Counted from the first letter of the stretch, positions 48,889 through 59,264 are shown. The stretch is 64,000 nt of DNA from Corynebacterium breve (GCF_030252165.1 NZ_CP126969.1:1488001-1552000), one strand, 5' to 3'. Notes: a model not told the origin generated them from the sequence alone. Numbers and translations: made by a program.

Positions 48889-50307
48889 TTACCCTTCTTC
48901 AGGTTCAGGGATGATGGCGTTGGCTCGGGCGGCTTGTGCGAAGACATCTCCGCGGTGTGCCATGCCCGTATACATATCTAAACTTGCCGCGGCCGGTGCA
49001 AGCAGTACCGAATCGCCGGATTTCACCTCATGTGCCACAAATTTCACAACTTCAGCCATTGCTTCGTCCGGATCCGTGGACTCAGACACGAGAACAGGCA
49101 CATTCGGAGCGATCCGGGCAAAAGCGTCTGCAAGGATCTCGCGATCGATGCCAAGCAATCCGACGGCCCTAAACTGATCCTTGTGCGCCTCAATCAGCGG
49201 ATCAATGGCAGCGCCTTTCAGCTGCCCGCCTGCGATCCACGCAATTGTGCCCGCACCTTCCAACGCTGAGTGAGCTGCATGCGGGTTGGTGGCCTTGGAG
49301 TTATCTACCCACTGGACTCCCCCAGCGCGATGCACAACTGCGCCGCGGTGCCCGTCAACCTGGAAGTTGCGCAGTGCCTGCTCAATGTCTTCCGGTGTGG
49401 CTCCCTGGCTGCGTGCTACGGCTGCGGCAGCTAGCGCGTCAAACACCCCAGCCTGCCCCGGGGGCTCGATGCCTTCTGCGGAGGCGATGCGAGTCCAGAT
49501 GTCCGCGTGGGATTCGGTAATAAAGCCGTCAACCACACCAATCTGACCGGTTTCCGGTTGGTTCAGTGTAAAGCCGATGATGTCGTCGCGCCCCGTCGCG
49601 TGGACCCACTGCAGAACAAATTCATCGTCTACTCCAGCGACCGCGATCGGCGCTTGGAGCACCTTCGCCTTGGCATCGGCATACGCTTCGAAAGAACCGT
49701 GCCAGTCAATGTGATCGTCGGCAAGGTTAAGCAAAACACCCGCATCAGGGATGAGTTCGCTAGACCAGTGCAGCTGGAAACTCGACAGCTCAGCGACCAG
49801 AATGTCTACTCGCTCATCGCTCGTCAGCGCGTCAGACACCGCCAAACCGATGTTTCCACATGCAACAGCGGTGAGGCCGGTGCGCTCTCCTGCCTGAGTC
49901 ATCATGGAAGCGAGCATGCCGGTGGTCGTCGTCTTGCCATTTGTACCAGTGACGACAAGCCACGTCCGCGGTGCGCCGAACACCCCGGCTCGATCAAGCC
50001 TGAAGCACAGCTCCACATCGCCGATGACCTCGATGCCCGCAGAAATCGCTTCGACGAGCAAGGGCGAGTCTGGTCGCCAGCCCGGCGAGGTAACCACGAG
50101 CGAATAGTTTTGCAGGCTTTCGCGGGCCTCAGACACCGTGACGGTGGGAGCGCCGGTGATGTCACGCACGTTGTTGCGGCTGACCTCGTTATCGTCAGCC
50201 ACGGTAAACGTCACTCCTAGATCGGCGAGCAGGCGTGCTGCACCGAGGCCAGAAACACCTGCACCGGCGACTAGAACATGACCAGTAAGGAAGCCAGGCA
50301 AGGTCAT
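48889..50307 (-). CDS. murD: UDP-N-acetylmuramoylalanine-D-glutamate ligase MurD
   Basis: Adds D-Glu to UDP-MurNAc-L-Ala. Motifs: VLVAGAGVSGLGAARLL, ATP loop VVTGTNGKTTTTGMLASM, LNLADDHIDWHGSFEAY, and VDNSKATNPHAAHSAL. ATG 50307 shares one base with the mraY stop (TGATG), so translation is probably coupled; the longer open frame to 50421 overlaps mraY. The product has 472 residues, normal for the family. It lies nine bases upstream of ftsW. Confidence 0.96.
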   Translation of the reverse strand: MTLPGFLTGHVLVAGAGVSGLGAARLLADLGVTFTVADDNEVSRNNVRDITGAPTVTVSEARESLQNYSLVVTSPGWRPDSPLLVEAISAGIEVIGDVELCFRLDRAGVFGAPRTWLVVTGTNGKTTTTGMLASMMTQAGERTGLTAVACGNIGLAVSDALTSDERVDILVAELSSFQLHWSSELIPDAGVLLNLADDHIDWHGSFEAYADAKAKVLQAPIAVAGVDDEFVLQWVHATGRDDIIGFTLNQPETGQIGVVDGFITESHADIWTRIASAEGIEPPGQAGVFDALAAAAVARSQGATPEDIEQALRNFQVDGHRGAVVHRAGGVQWVDNSKATNPHAAHSALEGAGTIAWIAGGQLKGAAIDPLIEAHKDQFRAVGLLGIDREILADAFARIAPNVPVLVSESTDPDEAMAEVVKFVAHEVKSGDSVLLAPAAASLDMYTGMAHRGDVFAQAARANAIIPEPEEG

Positions 50308-51413
50308 CACAGGCTCACCCCTGTGGAGGTAAACCACTCGGCGTAGAAAATAGCCAAGCCGAGCGCCACAGCCGCACCGGTGATCAACCAGAAGCGGATC
50401 ACAACGGTGGTTTCTGCCCAACCGCCATTTTCAAAGTGGTGGTGGAACGGAGCCATGCGGAACACGCGCTTACCGGTAGAACGGAACGCGATCACCTGGA
50501 TCACAACGGATGCGGCTTCGATGACGAATAGCGCACCAATAATCACCATGAGCAAGTGAGTGTGGCTGGTAACGGAAAGACCCGCTACCAGTCCGCCAAG
50601 AGCTAGCGAGCCGGTATCGCCCATGAAGATCTTTGCCGGGGAGGCGTTCCACCAGAGGAAGCCGGCGCAGGCACCCATGCCTGCGACCGCCAATACTGCT
50701 AGATCCAGCGGGTCACGCACGTTGTAGCAGCCCGGTGAAGCGGCAAGTGCACATGAGTTGCGGAATTGCCAGAATGTAATCAGGGTGTACGCGCCCATTA
50801 CTAGTGTGGTCGAGCCTGCTGCGAGCCCATCAAGGCCATCGGTGAGGTTCACCGCGTTCGACCACGCTGCAATGAGAAGATAAATAAAGATGAGGAATAC
50901 GATGGTGCCGATAACACCACCTCCGAACGCAAGATCGAGCGTATCGATATCGCGCACGAAGCTAAGCATGGTCGAGGCGGGAGTTAATCCGTTCTCGTCT
51001 GGGAACTGCAGTACCAAGATGCCGAAGATTATCGCGATGGCAAGCTGACCGACTAGTTTGGCGGTTTTGTTCAAACCAAGGTTTCGCCCCATGTACAACT
51101 TGATGAAGTCGTCGGCGAACCCGAGGGCGCCCAACGAGAGGGTCAGCCCCAGTACTAATAGACCGGATGCTGTGAACCCACCGCGCCCAACGGCCATCGA
51201 CCAAAACCCGGCTGCTAGATAAGCAACCGTAATGCCGAGCAAAATAGCGATGCCACCCATGGTCGGAGTGCCGCGCTTACGCAGGTGAGACTTAGGACCG
51301 TCTTCACGGATCTCCTGCCCGATGCCTTGGCGGGAGAAGTACTTGATCAGCATCGGAGTAGCGAAGATCGCCACAAGGAAGCTGACGATTCCCGCGATAA
51401 TAATCTGTGTCAC
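50307..51413 (-). CDS. mraY: Phospho-MurNAc-pentapeptide transferase MraY
   Basis: Integral membrane enzyme with ten helices that transfers phospho-MurNAc-pentapeptide to undecaprenyl phosphate, giving lipid I. Conserved sites are visible: [16 protein letters not shown], the metal-binding Asp pair in [30 protein letters not shown], and [12 protein letters not shown] with the HHHFE-containing [11 protein letters not shown] near the end. The length of 368 residues is usual. It overlaps murD by one base and lies six bases from murF. Confidence 0.97.
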   Translation of the reverse strand: MTQIIIAGIVSFLVAIFATPMLIKYFSRQGIGQEIREDGPKSHLRKRGTPTMGGIAILLGITVAYLAAGFWSMAVGRGGFTASGLLVLGLTLSLGALGFADDFIKLYMGRNLGLNKTAKLVGQLAIAIIFGILVLQFPDENGLTPASTMLSFVRDIDTLDLAFGGGVIGTIVFLIFIYLLIAAWSNAVNLTDGLDGLAAGSTTLVMGAYTLITFWQFRNSCALAASPGCYNVRDPLDLAVLAVAGMGACAGFLWWNASPAKIFMGDTGSLALGGLVAGLSVTSHTHLLMVIIGALFVIEAASVVIQVIAFRSTGKRVFRMAPFHHHFENGGWAETTVVIRFWLITGAAVALGLAIFYAEWFTSTGVSL

Positions 51414-51419
51414 AACGGC

Positions 51420-52958
51420 CTACCTTGTGTTCCTTTTCTCATCCAGTAGCGCTTCAGCTACCCGCCACAGCCCCAACGCATTGGAGGCCTTGACCAATAC
51501 AACGTCTTTGTCTTTCCTAGCGTGCCAGTTCTCTTCCCCGGCAGGCGCCGTAGAAAGGATACCCCGCACGACATCGGTTGCATCCTCGACATCGTGTGCC
51601 AGTTTGGTAACAATCCCTCGTGAGATCGCTTGGCGTGCCAAGGCTTCTTCGACTTCACCCTGCCCTACGACGACAAGATCGCTAACCCGGTACCGGGCAA
51701 GCTCGTCGCCTAAGGCTCGATGTTGTTCCAGGGAATCATTTCCAAGTTCGCCCATCTCGCCAAGCACGGCGATGGAACGAGCTCCCGGGCGCCCCGCTGC
51801 GGTATAACCTAATGCCGCGATGCCGGCGCGCATCGATTCCGGATTGGCATTGTAGGCGTCGTTGATGATGGTGACTCCGTCTGCGCGAGTGTTCACGTCC
51901 ATGCGGTTTGCCGATGTATTGCGGGCTGCAGATAATGCCTCTGCAACCTCCGCCGCAGTCATGCCGGCTTGGATCCCCACTGCTGCCGCTGCTAGCGCAT
52001 TGGACACCTGATGGGCGCCGAATACGTTGAGGCGCACATTCTGTGGCGGGTTGTTCGGGGTGTGCATCACGAAAGAAGCACGCGCGACGTCGTCAAGCTC
52101 GATGTCGGTGGCGTAAAAGTCCGCGTTACGCACGTGCGGAGTGGCCGCCGAATAGAATACGACCTTCGCCTTGGTGCGGGTTGCCATCGAAGCGACAAAT
52201 GGATCGTCCGCGTTCAAGATGGCCAGGCCACCATCGGCAGCGTTAGGTAGGGCTTCCACAAGCTCGCCCTTGGCCTGGGCGATATTCTCGCGAGAGCCGA
52301 ATTCACCCAAGTGTGCCGAGCCAACATTGAGGACGACACCCACGGTGGGCGGGGCGATCGTCGCCAAGTGTGCAATATGGCCGATACCACGCGCCGACAT
52401 CTCAGCCACGAGGAATTTCGTCTGCTCAGAGCAGCGCAGCGCGGTATACGGGTGCCCGATCTCGTTGTTAAAAGAGCCCGGAGGCGCCACTGTCTGACCC
52501 TGGCGCGACAGCACAGCCGCGATCAGATCTTTGGTCGAGGTCTTGCCTGCGGAGCCGGTCACACCAGTAATCATGAGTCCATGCTTATCGACGAGCTCCC
52601 GCGACACGTAAGCCGCGAGCTTGCTCATCGCTTGGACGACTGCGGTAACGGAACCGTCAGGGTCATTAGTGGCAAGGTCAGAGTTGTCATTCTCGTTTCG
52701 TTCAGCCGGTGGGACGATAACAGCAGGTACGCCTACCTCTCGTGCCGCGAGCACGCCGACAGCCCCCTGCTCCACGGCCTTGTGGGCGAAATCGTGGCCG
52801 TCGACCTTTGCGCCAGCAAGAGCTACGAAAAGTCCGCCTTCGGATACCTTGCGAGAGTCAAACTCAACAAAACCAGTGACTTTGGCATGCGGATCTTCAG
52901 CGTCGGCAACGTAACCGCCAACGATGTCGGCGATGTCGGTTAAGCCAAGCGGAATCAT
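51420..52958 (-). CDS. murF: UDP-MurNAc-tripeptide D-Ala-D-Ala ligase MurF
   Basis: Adds D-Ala-D-Ala to the UDP-MurNAc tripeptide, completing the pentapeptide. Motifs: the N-terminal FDSRKVSEGGLFVAL, ATP loop ITGVTGSAGKTSTKDLIA, NNEIGHPYTAL, NVGSAHLGEFGSRENIAQAKGEL, and INDAYNANPESM. The length of 512 residues is typical for corynebacteria. It lies 18 bases downstream of murE. An exact copy of the iterated 12-mer is at 52583-52594. Confidence 0.97.
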   Translation of the reverse strand: MIPLGLTDIADIVGGYVADAEDPHAKVTGFVEFDSRKVSEGGLFVALAGAKVDGHDFAHKAVEQGAVGVLAAREVGVPAVIVPPAERNENDNSDLATNDPDGSVTAVVQAMSKLAAYVSRELVDKHGLMITGVTGSAGKTSTKDLIAAVLSRQGQTVAPPGSFNNEIGHPYTALRCSEQTKFLVAEMSARGIGHIAHLATIAPPTVGVVLNVGSAHLGEFGSRENIAQAKGELVEALPNAADGGLAILNADDPFVASMATRTKAKVVFYSAATPHVRNADFYATDIELDDVARASFVMHTPNNPPQNVRLNVFGAHQVSNALAAAAVGIQAGMTAAEVAEALSAARNTSANRMDVNTRADGVTIINDAYNANPESMRAGIAALGYTAAGRPGARSIAVLGEMGELGNDSLEQHRALGDELARYRVSDLVVVGQGEVEEALARQAISRGIVTKLAHDVEDATDVVRGILSTAPAGEENWHARKDKDVVLVKASNALGLWRVAEALLDEKRNTR

Positions 52959-52976
52959 GATTGGTGCCTTCTTTCC

Positions 52977-54506
52977 CTAGTTCTTTCCCCGTCCATAGTG
53001 CCCCAAAGCACGGCGCACTTCTTCGCGATCATCAAAGTGGTGTGTCGTGTCGCCCACGATCTGCCCTACCTCGTGTCCCTTGCCCGTCACGATCACTGCG
53101 TCTCCAGCTTGCGCCCATTGAATCAAATGGTCAATTGCAGAGGCACGCGATGGAATCTCGCGGATGACGACATCAAGGTTCTCCTCGGCTTTTGCCTGTC
53201 GTGCGCCCGCCACTACAGCTTCGCGGATCAGCGCTGGATTCTCGCTTCGCGGGTTATCGTCGGTGATGATCACAAGGTCCGCGCGACGCGCCGCCTCAGC
53301 GCCCATGATCGGGCGCTTTGTTGCGTCACGATCACCTCCCGCGCCCACGACAACTCCGACGCGGCCATCGACCTGAAAACGCAATGTGTCTAGGACGGCA
53401 GCCACAGCAGCCGGCTTGTGCGCATAGTCCACAACCGCGACAAAGTCCTGTCCCTCATCGATGCGCTCCATTCGACCTGGAACACCTGCTTTTTCCACGC
53501 CCCGCAGGAAGCTATCTACGTCGATGTCTGCGACATAAGCCATTGTGGTCGCTAGTGCTGCGTTGGCAATATTGAAATCACCGGGCAAAGACAAGTGCGC
53601 CTTGTGAGCCCAGTTACCAATGGTGAATTCGATATCTTGCGCGCCGGTGGGATCAAGTTTGATGCGTCGCGCGCTGCAGGTGACCGCACGCTGCCCTTTG
53701 GTGCCCACGGTTGCTGGTTGGTCGATACGCTTGGCAAGGGTCTCGCCCCAGTCGTCGTCAATGCAGATGACGCTGCGCTCAGCGGACCACGGTGCGGCAG
53801 GATCGAAGAGCTTCGCCTTGGTTTCGAAGTACTCCTCCATCGTCGGGTGGAAATCCAGATGGTCCTGCGAGAGATTAGTAAAGCCCGCGACGGCAAAGCG
53901 AGTACCATCGACGCGTCCCAAGCTAATCGCGTGCGACGAGACTTCCATCACGACGTGGGTGACTCCTTCGTCCACCATCATGCGGAAAAGGGTCTGAAGC
54001 ATCGGGGCTTCAGGCGTGGTGAGCTTCGTCGGGACCAAACGGCCGTCGATGCGCGTGCCGGTGGTACCAATAATGCCGACCTTATATCCCGCAGCCAGAA
54101 GGCCTGCTTCGAGAAGGTATGTGGTGGTGGTCTTCCCCGACGTGCCAGTGACACCCAAAATGGTCAGATCCTGAGAAGGGTGCCCGTAGATCTCGGCAGA
54201 TACGGCACCAAGGATCTCACGCACATTGTCGACGACCAAGACGGGGCGTTCTTCCCCAGCCTCCTGCAAAATAGTAAGCCCGGCGTCGTCGGTGAGAATG
54301 GCTCCGGCGGCACTGGTAGCTGCGTACGATGCGCCATGGACACGCGTGCCTGGAAGCGCTGCGAACAGGCCTCCCGGCTCGACCTCGGCACCGTTCAAAC
54401 TCACTGATTCGATCAGCAAAGGGTTATCAGGAGCATTCTCGGTGCGTGCTTCCGCAAGCTTGGCAAGATCCTGCAGCGAGGGCGTGTAGTTTGGTGTGTT
54501 CGCCAC
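52977..54506 (-). CDS. murE: UDP-MurNAc-L-Ala-D-Glu-2,6-diaminopimelate ligase MurE
   Basis: Adds meso-diaminopimelate to the UDP-MurNAc dipeptide. ATP loop GVTGTSGKTTTTYLLEAGL, MEVSSHAISLGRVDG, DYAHKPAAVAAVL, and the DNPR motif (TDDNPRSENPA) that selects meso-DAP rather than L-Lys, so the peptidoglycan is of the DAP type expected for this group. GTG start at 54506; 509 residues. It lies between ftsI and murF in the usual order. Confidence 0.97.
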   Translation of the reverse strand: MANTPNYTPSLQDLAKLAEARTENAPDNPLLIESVSLNGAEVEPGGLFAALPGTRVHGASYAATSAAGAILTDDAGLTILQEAGEERPVLVVDNVREILGAVSAEIYGHPSQDLTILGVTGTSGKTTTTYLLEAGLLAAGYKVGIIGTTGTRIDGRLVPTKLTTPEAPMLQTLFRMMVDEGVTHVVMEVSSHAISLGRVDGTRFAVAGFTNLSQDHLDFHPTMEEYFETKAKLFDPAAPWSAERSVICIDDDWGETLAKRIDQPATVGTKGQRAVTCSARRIKLDPTGAQDIEFTIGNWAHKAHLSLPGDFNIANAALATTMAYVADIDVDSFLRGVEKAGVPGRMERIDEGQDFVAVVDYAHKPAAVAAVLDTLRFQVDGRVGVVVGAGGDRDATKRPIMGAEAARRADLVIITDDNPRSENPALIREAVVAGARQAKAEENLDVVIREIPSRASAIDHLIQWAQAGDAVIVTGKGHEVGQIVGDTTHHFDDREEVRRALGHYGRGKN

Positions 54507-54558
54507 GACTGGAATCCTTTCTTACGTAGAGGTCTATTAGGGAGATGGGGTAACGGCC

Positions 54559-56553
54559 CTATTGTTCTTGTAAAACGATTGTGTCCGCTTCTGGACTCAT
54601 CGGAATGTTGTCCCGATTTATTAGCCAGGAAGCGATTTCTCGGAAAACTGGTGCAGAAGACTGACCTCCTGCACCGCCTTCCAGCGGCCCGCGCTGTGGC
54701 TCGTCGAGCATGACCGCAACCACAAAGCGAGGATCATCCGACGGCGCAATGCCAGCGAAGGTAATCCAGAATTTGTCCTGCGAGTAAGCACCAGTGTCGG
54801 GGTCTACCTTTTGGGCAGTTCCCGTCTTACCAGCCAGTTGGTATCCCTCGATGCCCTGCCCTTGAGCAGTACCCGAGTTAAAACCAGCGGGATCCTCTTG
54901 GAAAACTGAGCGGAACATATCGACAGTAGTCTTTGCAGTCTCAGGGCTGACAACCTGGGTACGTTCGGCTTCGGGCTGCTCGACTGGCTCGCCGTTTTCG
55001 TCCACAACTGACTCAATGATCCTGGGTTCGATGCGCTCACCATCATTCGCCAGAGCTTGGTAGACGCTGGCCATCTGCAACGTTGTCCAGCTCATGCCCT
55101 GTCCAATGGGCAAGTTGGCAAAAGTTCCACCCGACCATTGTTCGAGTGCTGGCGACAGGCCCGCAGACTCATTGGGCAATTCGATGCCGGTCGGCTGACC
55201 AATGCCAAACGCATCTAGGTAGCGTGCATACTTCTCTTCGCCCAGCTCCTGCGCCAGCATGAGCGTGCCAACGTTCGATGACTTACCGAAGATGCCTGCA
55301 GTGGTGTAGGGCAAGTCGCCGTGGACCCACGCATCATTCACGGTCACACCAGACATTTGGATCGAGCCTGGAACGGTATGTACCTCGTCAGCAGTGGTGA
55401 TGCCCTCTTCGATGGCCGCAGCTGCGGTGATGATCTTTGCTACCGAGCCAGGTTCGAAAGGATGAGAAATGGAAGGGTTTTCAAAGTTCTTTCCCTTGTC
55501 CAGCTGCTTTTCCAGGTCGCCGTTGGGATCGATGGTGTCGGTATTAGCCATCGCGAGAACTTCTCCCGTGGCAACATCCAGAACGACCGCCTCGGCAGAT
55601 TTAGCCCCCGAGTTTGCTTTGGACTGTTCAAGAAGCTGCTGCACATAGGTTTGCAAATCCAAGTCAACAGTCAAAGTCACGTTAGAGCCATGTATCGCAG
55701 GAACAGCATCGCGTAGGGTCCCAGGGATCGGCTGACCGTTCGCCGAGACATCCTCGGTGGAGCGCCCGTTAATGCCCGTTAGGATAGAATCGCCCGACGC
55801 TTCGAGCCCGAACTGTCCTTGGCCGTCCATCGATACCTTGCCAATAATGTTCTCTCCGATAGCCCCGTTTGGGTACTGCCGGATGTCTTGATGGTCAGAA
55901 GCTACGCCGTGAAATTCACCTGCCACCCTCTCCGCGACATCAGGGTCAACGTTGCGCACCAACACTTCGTAGTGTGTATCGGCGTGGAGCTTGTCTAGGA
56001 TTTCGTCGGAGTCAACATCTCCCGAGGCTTCCCTGCTGCTCTCGCCTCCCTCTTCGATCAACTTGGGGATTTCTGTCGCCATCGTGCGCAGACGATCTTC
56101 CACCTTGGCATCAAGCTGGCTGTCTATCGTCTTGGCATCGATTCCTTCGATTTCCATCGCCTGACGCTCTTGAGTGGTGAGTTCCTTGCGAAGAACAATC
56201 GGCGACACTGTAAGGGAGCGAGCCTGCATGGTGTAGGCCATCTGTTTGCCTTCACGGTCAGTGATTTCACCTCGACGGGCCGGATCAACATAAACACGTG
56301 AGCGCTGTAGTTCAGCTGCAGCCGAGAGATCGGGACCCCACACAACTTGCACCCACGCCAGGCGACCGATCAGCAAAGCTGCTACGGCGACGAACGCTAC
56401 AAGCATGATCGTTAGTCGTCGTGAAGTAATCGGCTTTTGCAGGCCCTGGGCACCCGATGAAGTTCTGGCGGGTCGGCCAGTGGTGTGTCCATCTCTGGTG
56501 CCGGCAGATGCTTTTCTCGTCCGAGAGCGCTGCGACTCTTGAGGTCTATTCAC
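54559..56553 (-). CDS. ftsI: Septal transpeptidase FtsI (PBP3-type)
   Basis: Class B penicillin-binding protein crosslinking septal peptidoglycan with FtsW. An Arg/Ser/Thr-rich cytoplasmic tail of about 48 residues is followed by one membrane helix (LTIMLVAFVAVAALLIGRLAW), the non-catalytic PBP dimer domain (about 90-300) and the transpeptidase domain. The catalytic Ser is S370 in the SVAK tetrad, SxN is S425-S426-N427, and KTG is K576-T-G. The GTG start at 56553 has AGGTGAG about nine bases upstream. The length of 664 is usual; there is no PASTA repeat. Confidence 0.96.
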   Translation of the reverse strand: MNRPQESQRSRTRKASAGTRDGHTTGRPARTSSGAQGLQKPITSRRLTIMLVAFVAVAALLIGRLAWVQVVWGPDLSAAAELQRSRVYVDPARRGEITDREGKQMAYTMQARSLTVSPIVLRKELTTQERQAMEIEGIDAKTIDSQLDAKVEDRLRTMATEIPKLIEEGGESSREASGDVDSDEILDKLHADTHYEVLVRNVDPDVAERVAGEFHGVASDHQDIRQYPNGAIGENIIGKVSMDGQGQFGLEASGDSILTGINGRSTEDVSANGQPIPGTLRDAVPAIHGSNVTLTVDLDLQTYVQQLLEQSKANSGAKSAEAVVLDVATGEVLAMANTDTIDPNGDLEKQLDKGKNFENPSISHPFEPGSVAKIITAAAAIEEGITTADEVHTVPGSIQMSGVTVNDAWVHGDLPYTTAGIFGKSSNVGTLMLAQELGEEKYARYLDAFGIGQPTGIELPNESAGLSPALEQWSGGTFANLPIGQGMSWTTLQMASVYQALANDGERIEPRIIESVVDENGEPVEQPEAERTQVVSPETAKTTVDMFRSVFQEDPAGFNSGTAQGQGIEGYQLAGKTGTAQKVDPDTGAYSQDKFWITFAGIAPSDDPRFVVAVMLDEPQRGPLEGGAGGQSSAPVFREIASWLINRDNIPMSPEADTIVLQEQ

Positions 56554-56643
56554 GGCCGCGTCTCACCTGCCTACTTCCTACTGTTCCTCACGTTTTCGGG
56601 TTACTCCACGTCTCAGTTTCACCCTACTAAGACTATTCAGTTT

Positions 56644-57420
56644 CTAGAACTGAGAAGGCACGTTCGGGGCATACGGAGCGAGGGCCGGTCCTGCTGCCGG
56701 CGCGTCTGGCTGCGGGGCTTCCGAATCAGGCGCTGGGGACTCAGGTCCAGTTGGAGCCAACTGGTTGCCTTGTGGTCGAGTCTCCAGTGCATCCGAAATC
56801 TCGTTAGTCGCCTCCGGATCGCTGGATGCTCGGCTTGGGCGTACCGGGGCTCCATTAACGTCAATGATAGGTTGCGTTGCTGGATCAGCTGGGCGACTCT
56901 CGGCAACAGAGCCGTCGTTTTCCACATTGACAATGCCTGGGTTTACAGGAAGAACCATTCCAGCTTCGCTTGCACGTCGAGCGATCTCTGCAGATGACTG
57001 AAGATCTTCAAGGTCACGATTCAACGTTTCCACTTCATTATTCAACTGTTCTTCAGTGACCTGCAGCTCCTGTACTGCAAAAGTCTGCTGCGTTGACAGC
57101 GCAGACAAAAACATCGCCGTCAAGATCCCTACGATCAGCAACGGGAGAGCAATCACTGACACTGCAGTGAAACGACGACGAACTTCGGTCGTCGGCTGCG
57201 CAACACGACGCCCTCGTACCGAGACAACCTGCTTCGACCCCAACCGTCGCGGCTGGCGAGGCACGTGAGGGGTGATGCGTTTTTGATATCCCGAAGGCAC
57301 AGCACGACTAGGTGCCGGGGTTTCCACCGCAGCGCGGCCTCGTGGCTCGACATCGCGGTCGAGTAGCGCTGCAGACGCGCCGGAGTCGTACCCGGTGGTG
57401 AGGTCTCGGCTGGCTCCCAT
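56644..57420 (-). CDS. ftsL: FtsL-like cell division protein
   Basis: A 258-residue bitopic protein in the FtsL position between rsmH and ftsI. A basic cytoplasmic part (about 1-83) precedes one transmembrane helix (84-108) and a heptad coiled coil (about 111-150, ELQVTEEQLNNEVETLNRDLEDLQSS), the part that binds FtsB/DivIC-type partners. ARRASEAGMVLPVNPG follows. The last 100 residues are an acidic Pro/Ala/Glu-rich tail. E. coli FtsL is about 120 residues; long tails are common in actinobacteria. Sequence identity in this family is low, so position and topology carry the call. Confidence 0.85.
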   Translation of the reverse strand: MGASRDLTTGYDSGASAALLDRDVEPRGRAAVETPAPSRAVPSGYQKRITPHVPRQPRRLGSKQVVSVRGRRVAQPTTEVRRRFTAVSVIALPLLIVGILTAMFLSALSTQQTFAVQELQVTEEQLNNEVETLNRDLEDLQSSAEIARRASEAGMVLPVNPGIVNVENDGSVAESRPADPATQPIIDVNGAPVRPSRASSDPEATNEISDALETRPQGNQLAPTGPESPAPDSEAPQPDAPAAGPALAPYAPNVPSQF

Positions 57421-57488
57421 GGTGCTGGTGTCCCTTCAGTGTTGTTCAGCGGGTGGCAAGTAGTAGATGACTGGAGGCTGGTCGATGG

Positions 57489-58514
57489 CTAGGTGTCTGC
57501 GATTTTCTCGATACCCCGCACTCTGACGGGCGCGGCACGTGGATTCTCTTCGATTTCTGCTTGGGAAGCTTTTTCGGCGCCACTTGTAATAGCCCGGAAC
57601 TTCGGTGCCGTGCCAGGAAGATCCATAGGAAGACCCGGTGGCGTCTTCGAAGCAGTGAGCTCACCAAACGCTGTCTTTACGATTTTGTCCTCGAGTGACT
57701 GGTAGCTCATGAACACTGCCCTGCCACCAATTCCCAAAGCATCTGCAACGACAGGGATGACATTCTTGACGGCATCGAGTTCACCGTTGACTTCGATGCG
57801 CAGCGCTTGGAAAGTGCGCTTGGCCGGGTGCCCACCCGTTCGCCTGGTAGCGGCCGGGATTGTGTCGTAAAGCAACTCCACCAGACGACCAGAGCGGGAA
57901 AATGGCTCCTTCTCGCGTTCTTTCAGCACCGCGCTAGCGATTTTTCCTGCGAATCGCTCATCACCATAGGTTTTGAGGATGCGTGCCAAGTCGCCATGAC
58001 TGTAGGTGTTCAAAACATCCGCAGCAGTCATTCCTGCTGTCGGATCCATGCGCATATCCAAAGGAGCATCTGTGCGGTAGGCAAAGCCACGCTCCTCCTG
58101 ATCGAGCTGCATCGACGAAACACCGAGGTCGAACAGCGCACCGGCGACACCGTGGGTACGGGCGACGGAAAAAACTTCTTGGTCTCGCTCCGCGAGTGCT
58201 TCGCCGATATCGTCGAAACGAGCCTGGACAGTACTAAAACGGTCTGCAAAAGGTGCCAACCGCTCGGTCGCATCTCGTAGTGCATTCGGATCGCGATCGA
58301 CACCGATGACTCTTACCTGGGGAAAGGTGCGAAGAAAGTGCTCCGTGTGCCCTCCCGCGCCCAGGGTGCCATCGATAATCACTGCGTTGCCTGCAAATTT
58401 TTCCACCGCAGGTGCAAGCAGATCGGTCATTCGGTCCCGCAGCACGGGCACATGCCCATGGTTCGCGGTGATATCGAAATCCATCTCTGCTGGTTTCGGT
58501 TCTTTGTGAGCCAT
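57489..58514 (-). CDS. rsmH: 16S rRNA (cytosine-1402-N4)-methyltransferase RsmH
   Basis: SAM-dependent enzyme methylating C1402 of 16S rRNA in the decoding centre. Motifs: [15 protein letters not shown], the SAM loop [59 protein letters not shown], and [18 protein letters not shown] 58514 has AAGGGGG about 12 bases upstream; GTG 58526 would add four residues but sits on that site. It keeps the mraZ-rsmH-ftsL order. Confidence 0.95.
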   Translation of the reverse strand: MAHKEPKPAEMDFDITANHGHVPVLRDRMTDLLAPAVEKFAGNAVIIDGTLGAGGHTEHFLRTFPQVRVIGVDRDPNALRDATERLAPFADRFSTVQARFDDIGEALAERDQEVFSVARTHGVAGALFDLGVSSMQLDQEERGFAYRTDAPLDMRMDPTAGMTAADVLNTYSHGDLARILKTYGDERFAGKIASAVLKEREKEPFSRSGRLVELLYDTIPAATRRTGGHPAKRTFQALRIEVNGELDAVKNVIPVVADALGIGGRAVFMSYQSLEDKIVKTAFGELTASKTPPGLPMDLPGTAPKFRAITSGAEKASQAEIEENPRAAPVRVRGIEKIADT

Positions 58515-58705
58515 GATGTCATGCACCCCCTTCTTGGCTGCCAGGTCGATTACTCGTCTACGTCTCTGTGTCCACTGCGCTTATGCGCTCGCGGGGAACG
58601 TATAGGGCCCTACTCGAAGCGGTCATTCTGATATCGGGGAAGTACACCAGAACAACTCACGCTTCGAGCAGAGTCCTTACACGTTCTCCACCAGGGGCAG
58701 CTGTC

Positions 58706-59140
58706 TTACAGCAGTCCGGCGAGAATGTCGTCGTCATCCGCTGCAGCAAATGCAGCTTCAGTCTCTGCCTGATACTGAGCCCAGGACTCTGCGTCCCAAA
58801 TCTCAAGAAAATCAACGGAACCGATCACAACGCACTCTTTGGAGAGATTTGCGTATTCACGATGCGCCGGAGACAAGGTGATTCGACCGGACCCGTCTGG
58901 AGTTTGTTCATCCGCGCTCGCTGCGAGGTTTCGAATGAACGCACGTGCCTGTGGGTTCGTACGAGAAACAGCTGCAGCTTTTCGTGCTCGTGCCGCAAAT
59001 GCCTCCCGCGGAAAGACCGCTAGTGAGTGGTCTTGCCCTTTAGTCACCATCAACCCATCGGCGAGGTCCTCACGAAACTTCGCTGGAAGGGTCAATCTGC
59101 CTTTGTCGTCGAGCTTCGGCGTGTAGGTACCGAGAAACAT
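58706..59140 (-). CDS. mraZ: Transcriptional regulator MraZ
   Basis: DNA-binding protein with two tandem SpoVT/AbrB-like half-domains; DxxxR motifs are visible in [15 protein letters not shown] and [14 protein letters not shown]. In E. coli MraZ represses its own dcw cluster by binding GTGGG-type direct repeats. A complete triplet array of these repeats lies about 100 bases upstream here, so autoregulation is likely. GAGGAAAGG precedes the ATG. It is the first gene of the dcw cluster; the gap to rsmH is 191 bases. Confidence 0.96.
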   Translation of the reverse strand: MFLGTYTPKLDDKGRLTLPAKFREDLADGLMVTKGQDHSLAVFPREAFAARARKAAAVSRTNPQARAFIRNLAASADEQTPDGSGRITLSPAHREYANLSKECVVIGSVDFLEIWDAESWAQYQAETEAAFAAADDDDILAGLL

Positions 59141-59239
59141 CCCGGGCCCACCTTTCCTCTACTCGTCAACTCCGGAGTGATCTTCTAACGACTCCCTCGG
59201 TAAAACGCTGGATGCGCCTCCACTTGTTCGCCGCTGTGC

Positions 59240-59264
59240 CCCACTTTAACCCACTTTGCCCCAC
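59240..59264 (-). promoter_or_regulatory. MraZ operator: three GTGGG repeats at 10-bp period
   Basis: CCCAC at 59240-59244, 59250-59254 and 59260-59264 on the plus strand reads as three GTGGG direct repeats on the minus strand, each separated by exactly five bases. This matches the reported E. coli MraZ operator of three TGGGN repeats with five-base spacers. It lies about 100 bases upstream of the mraZ start. Confidence 0.9.
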
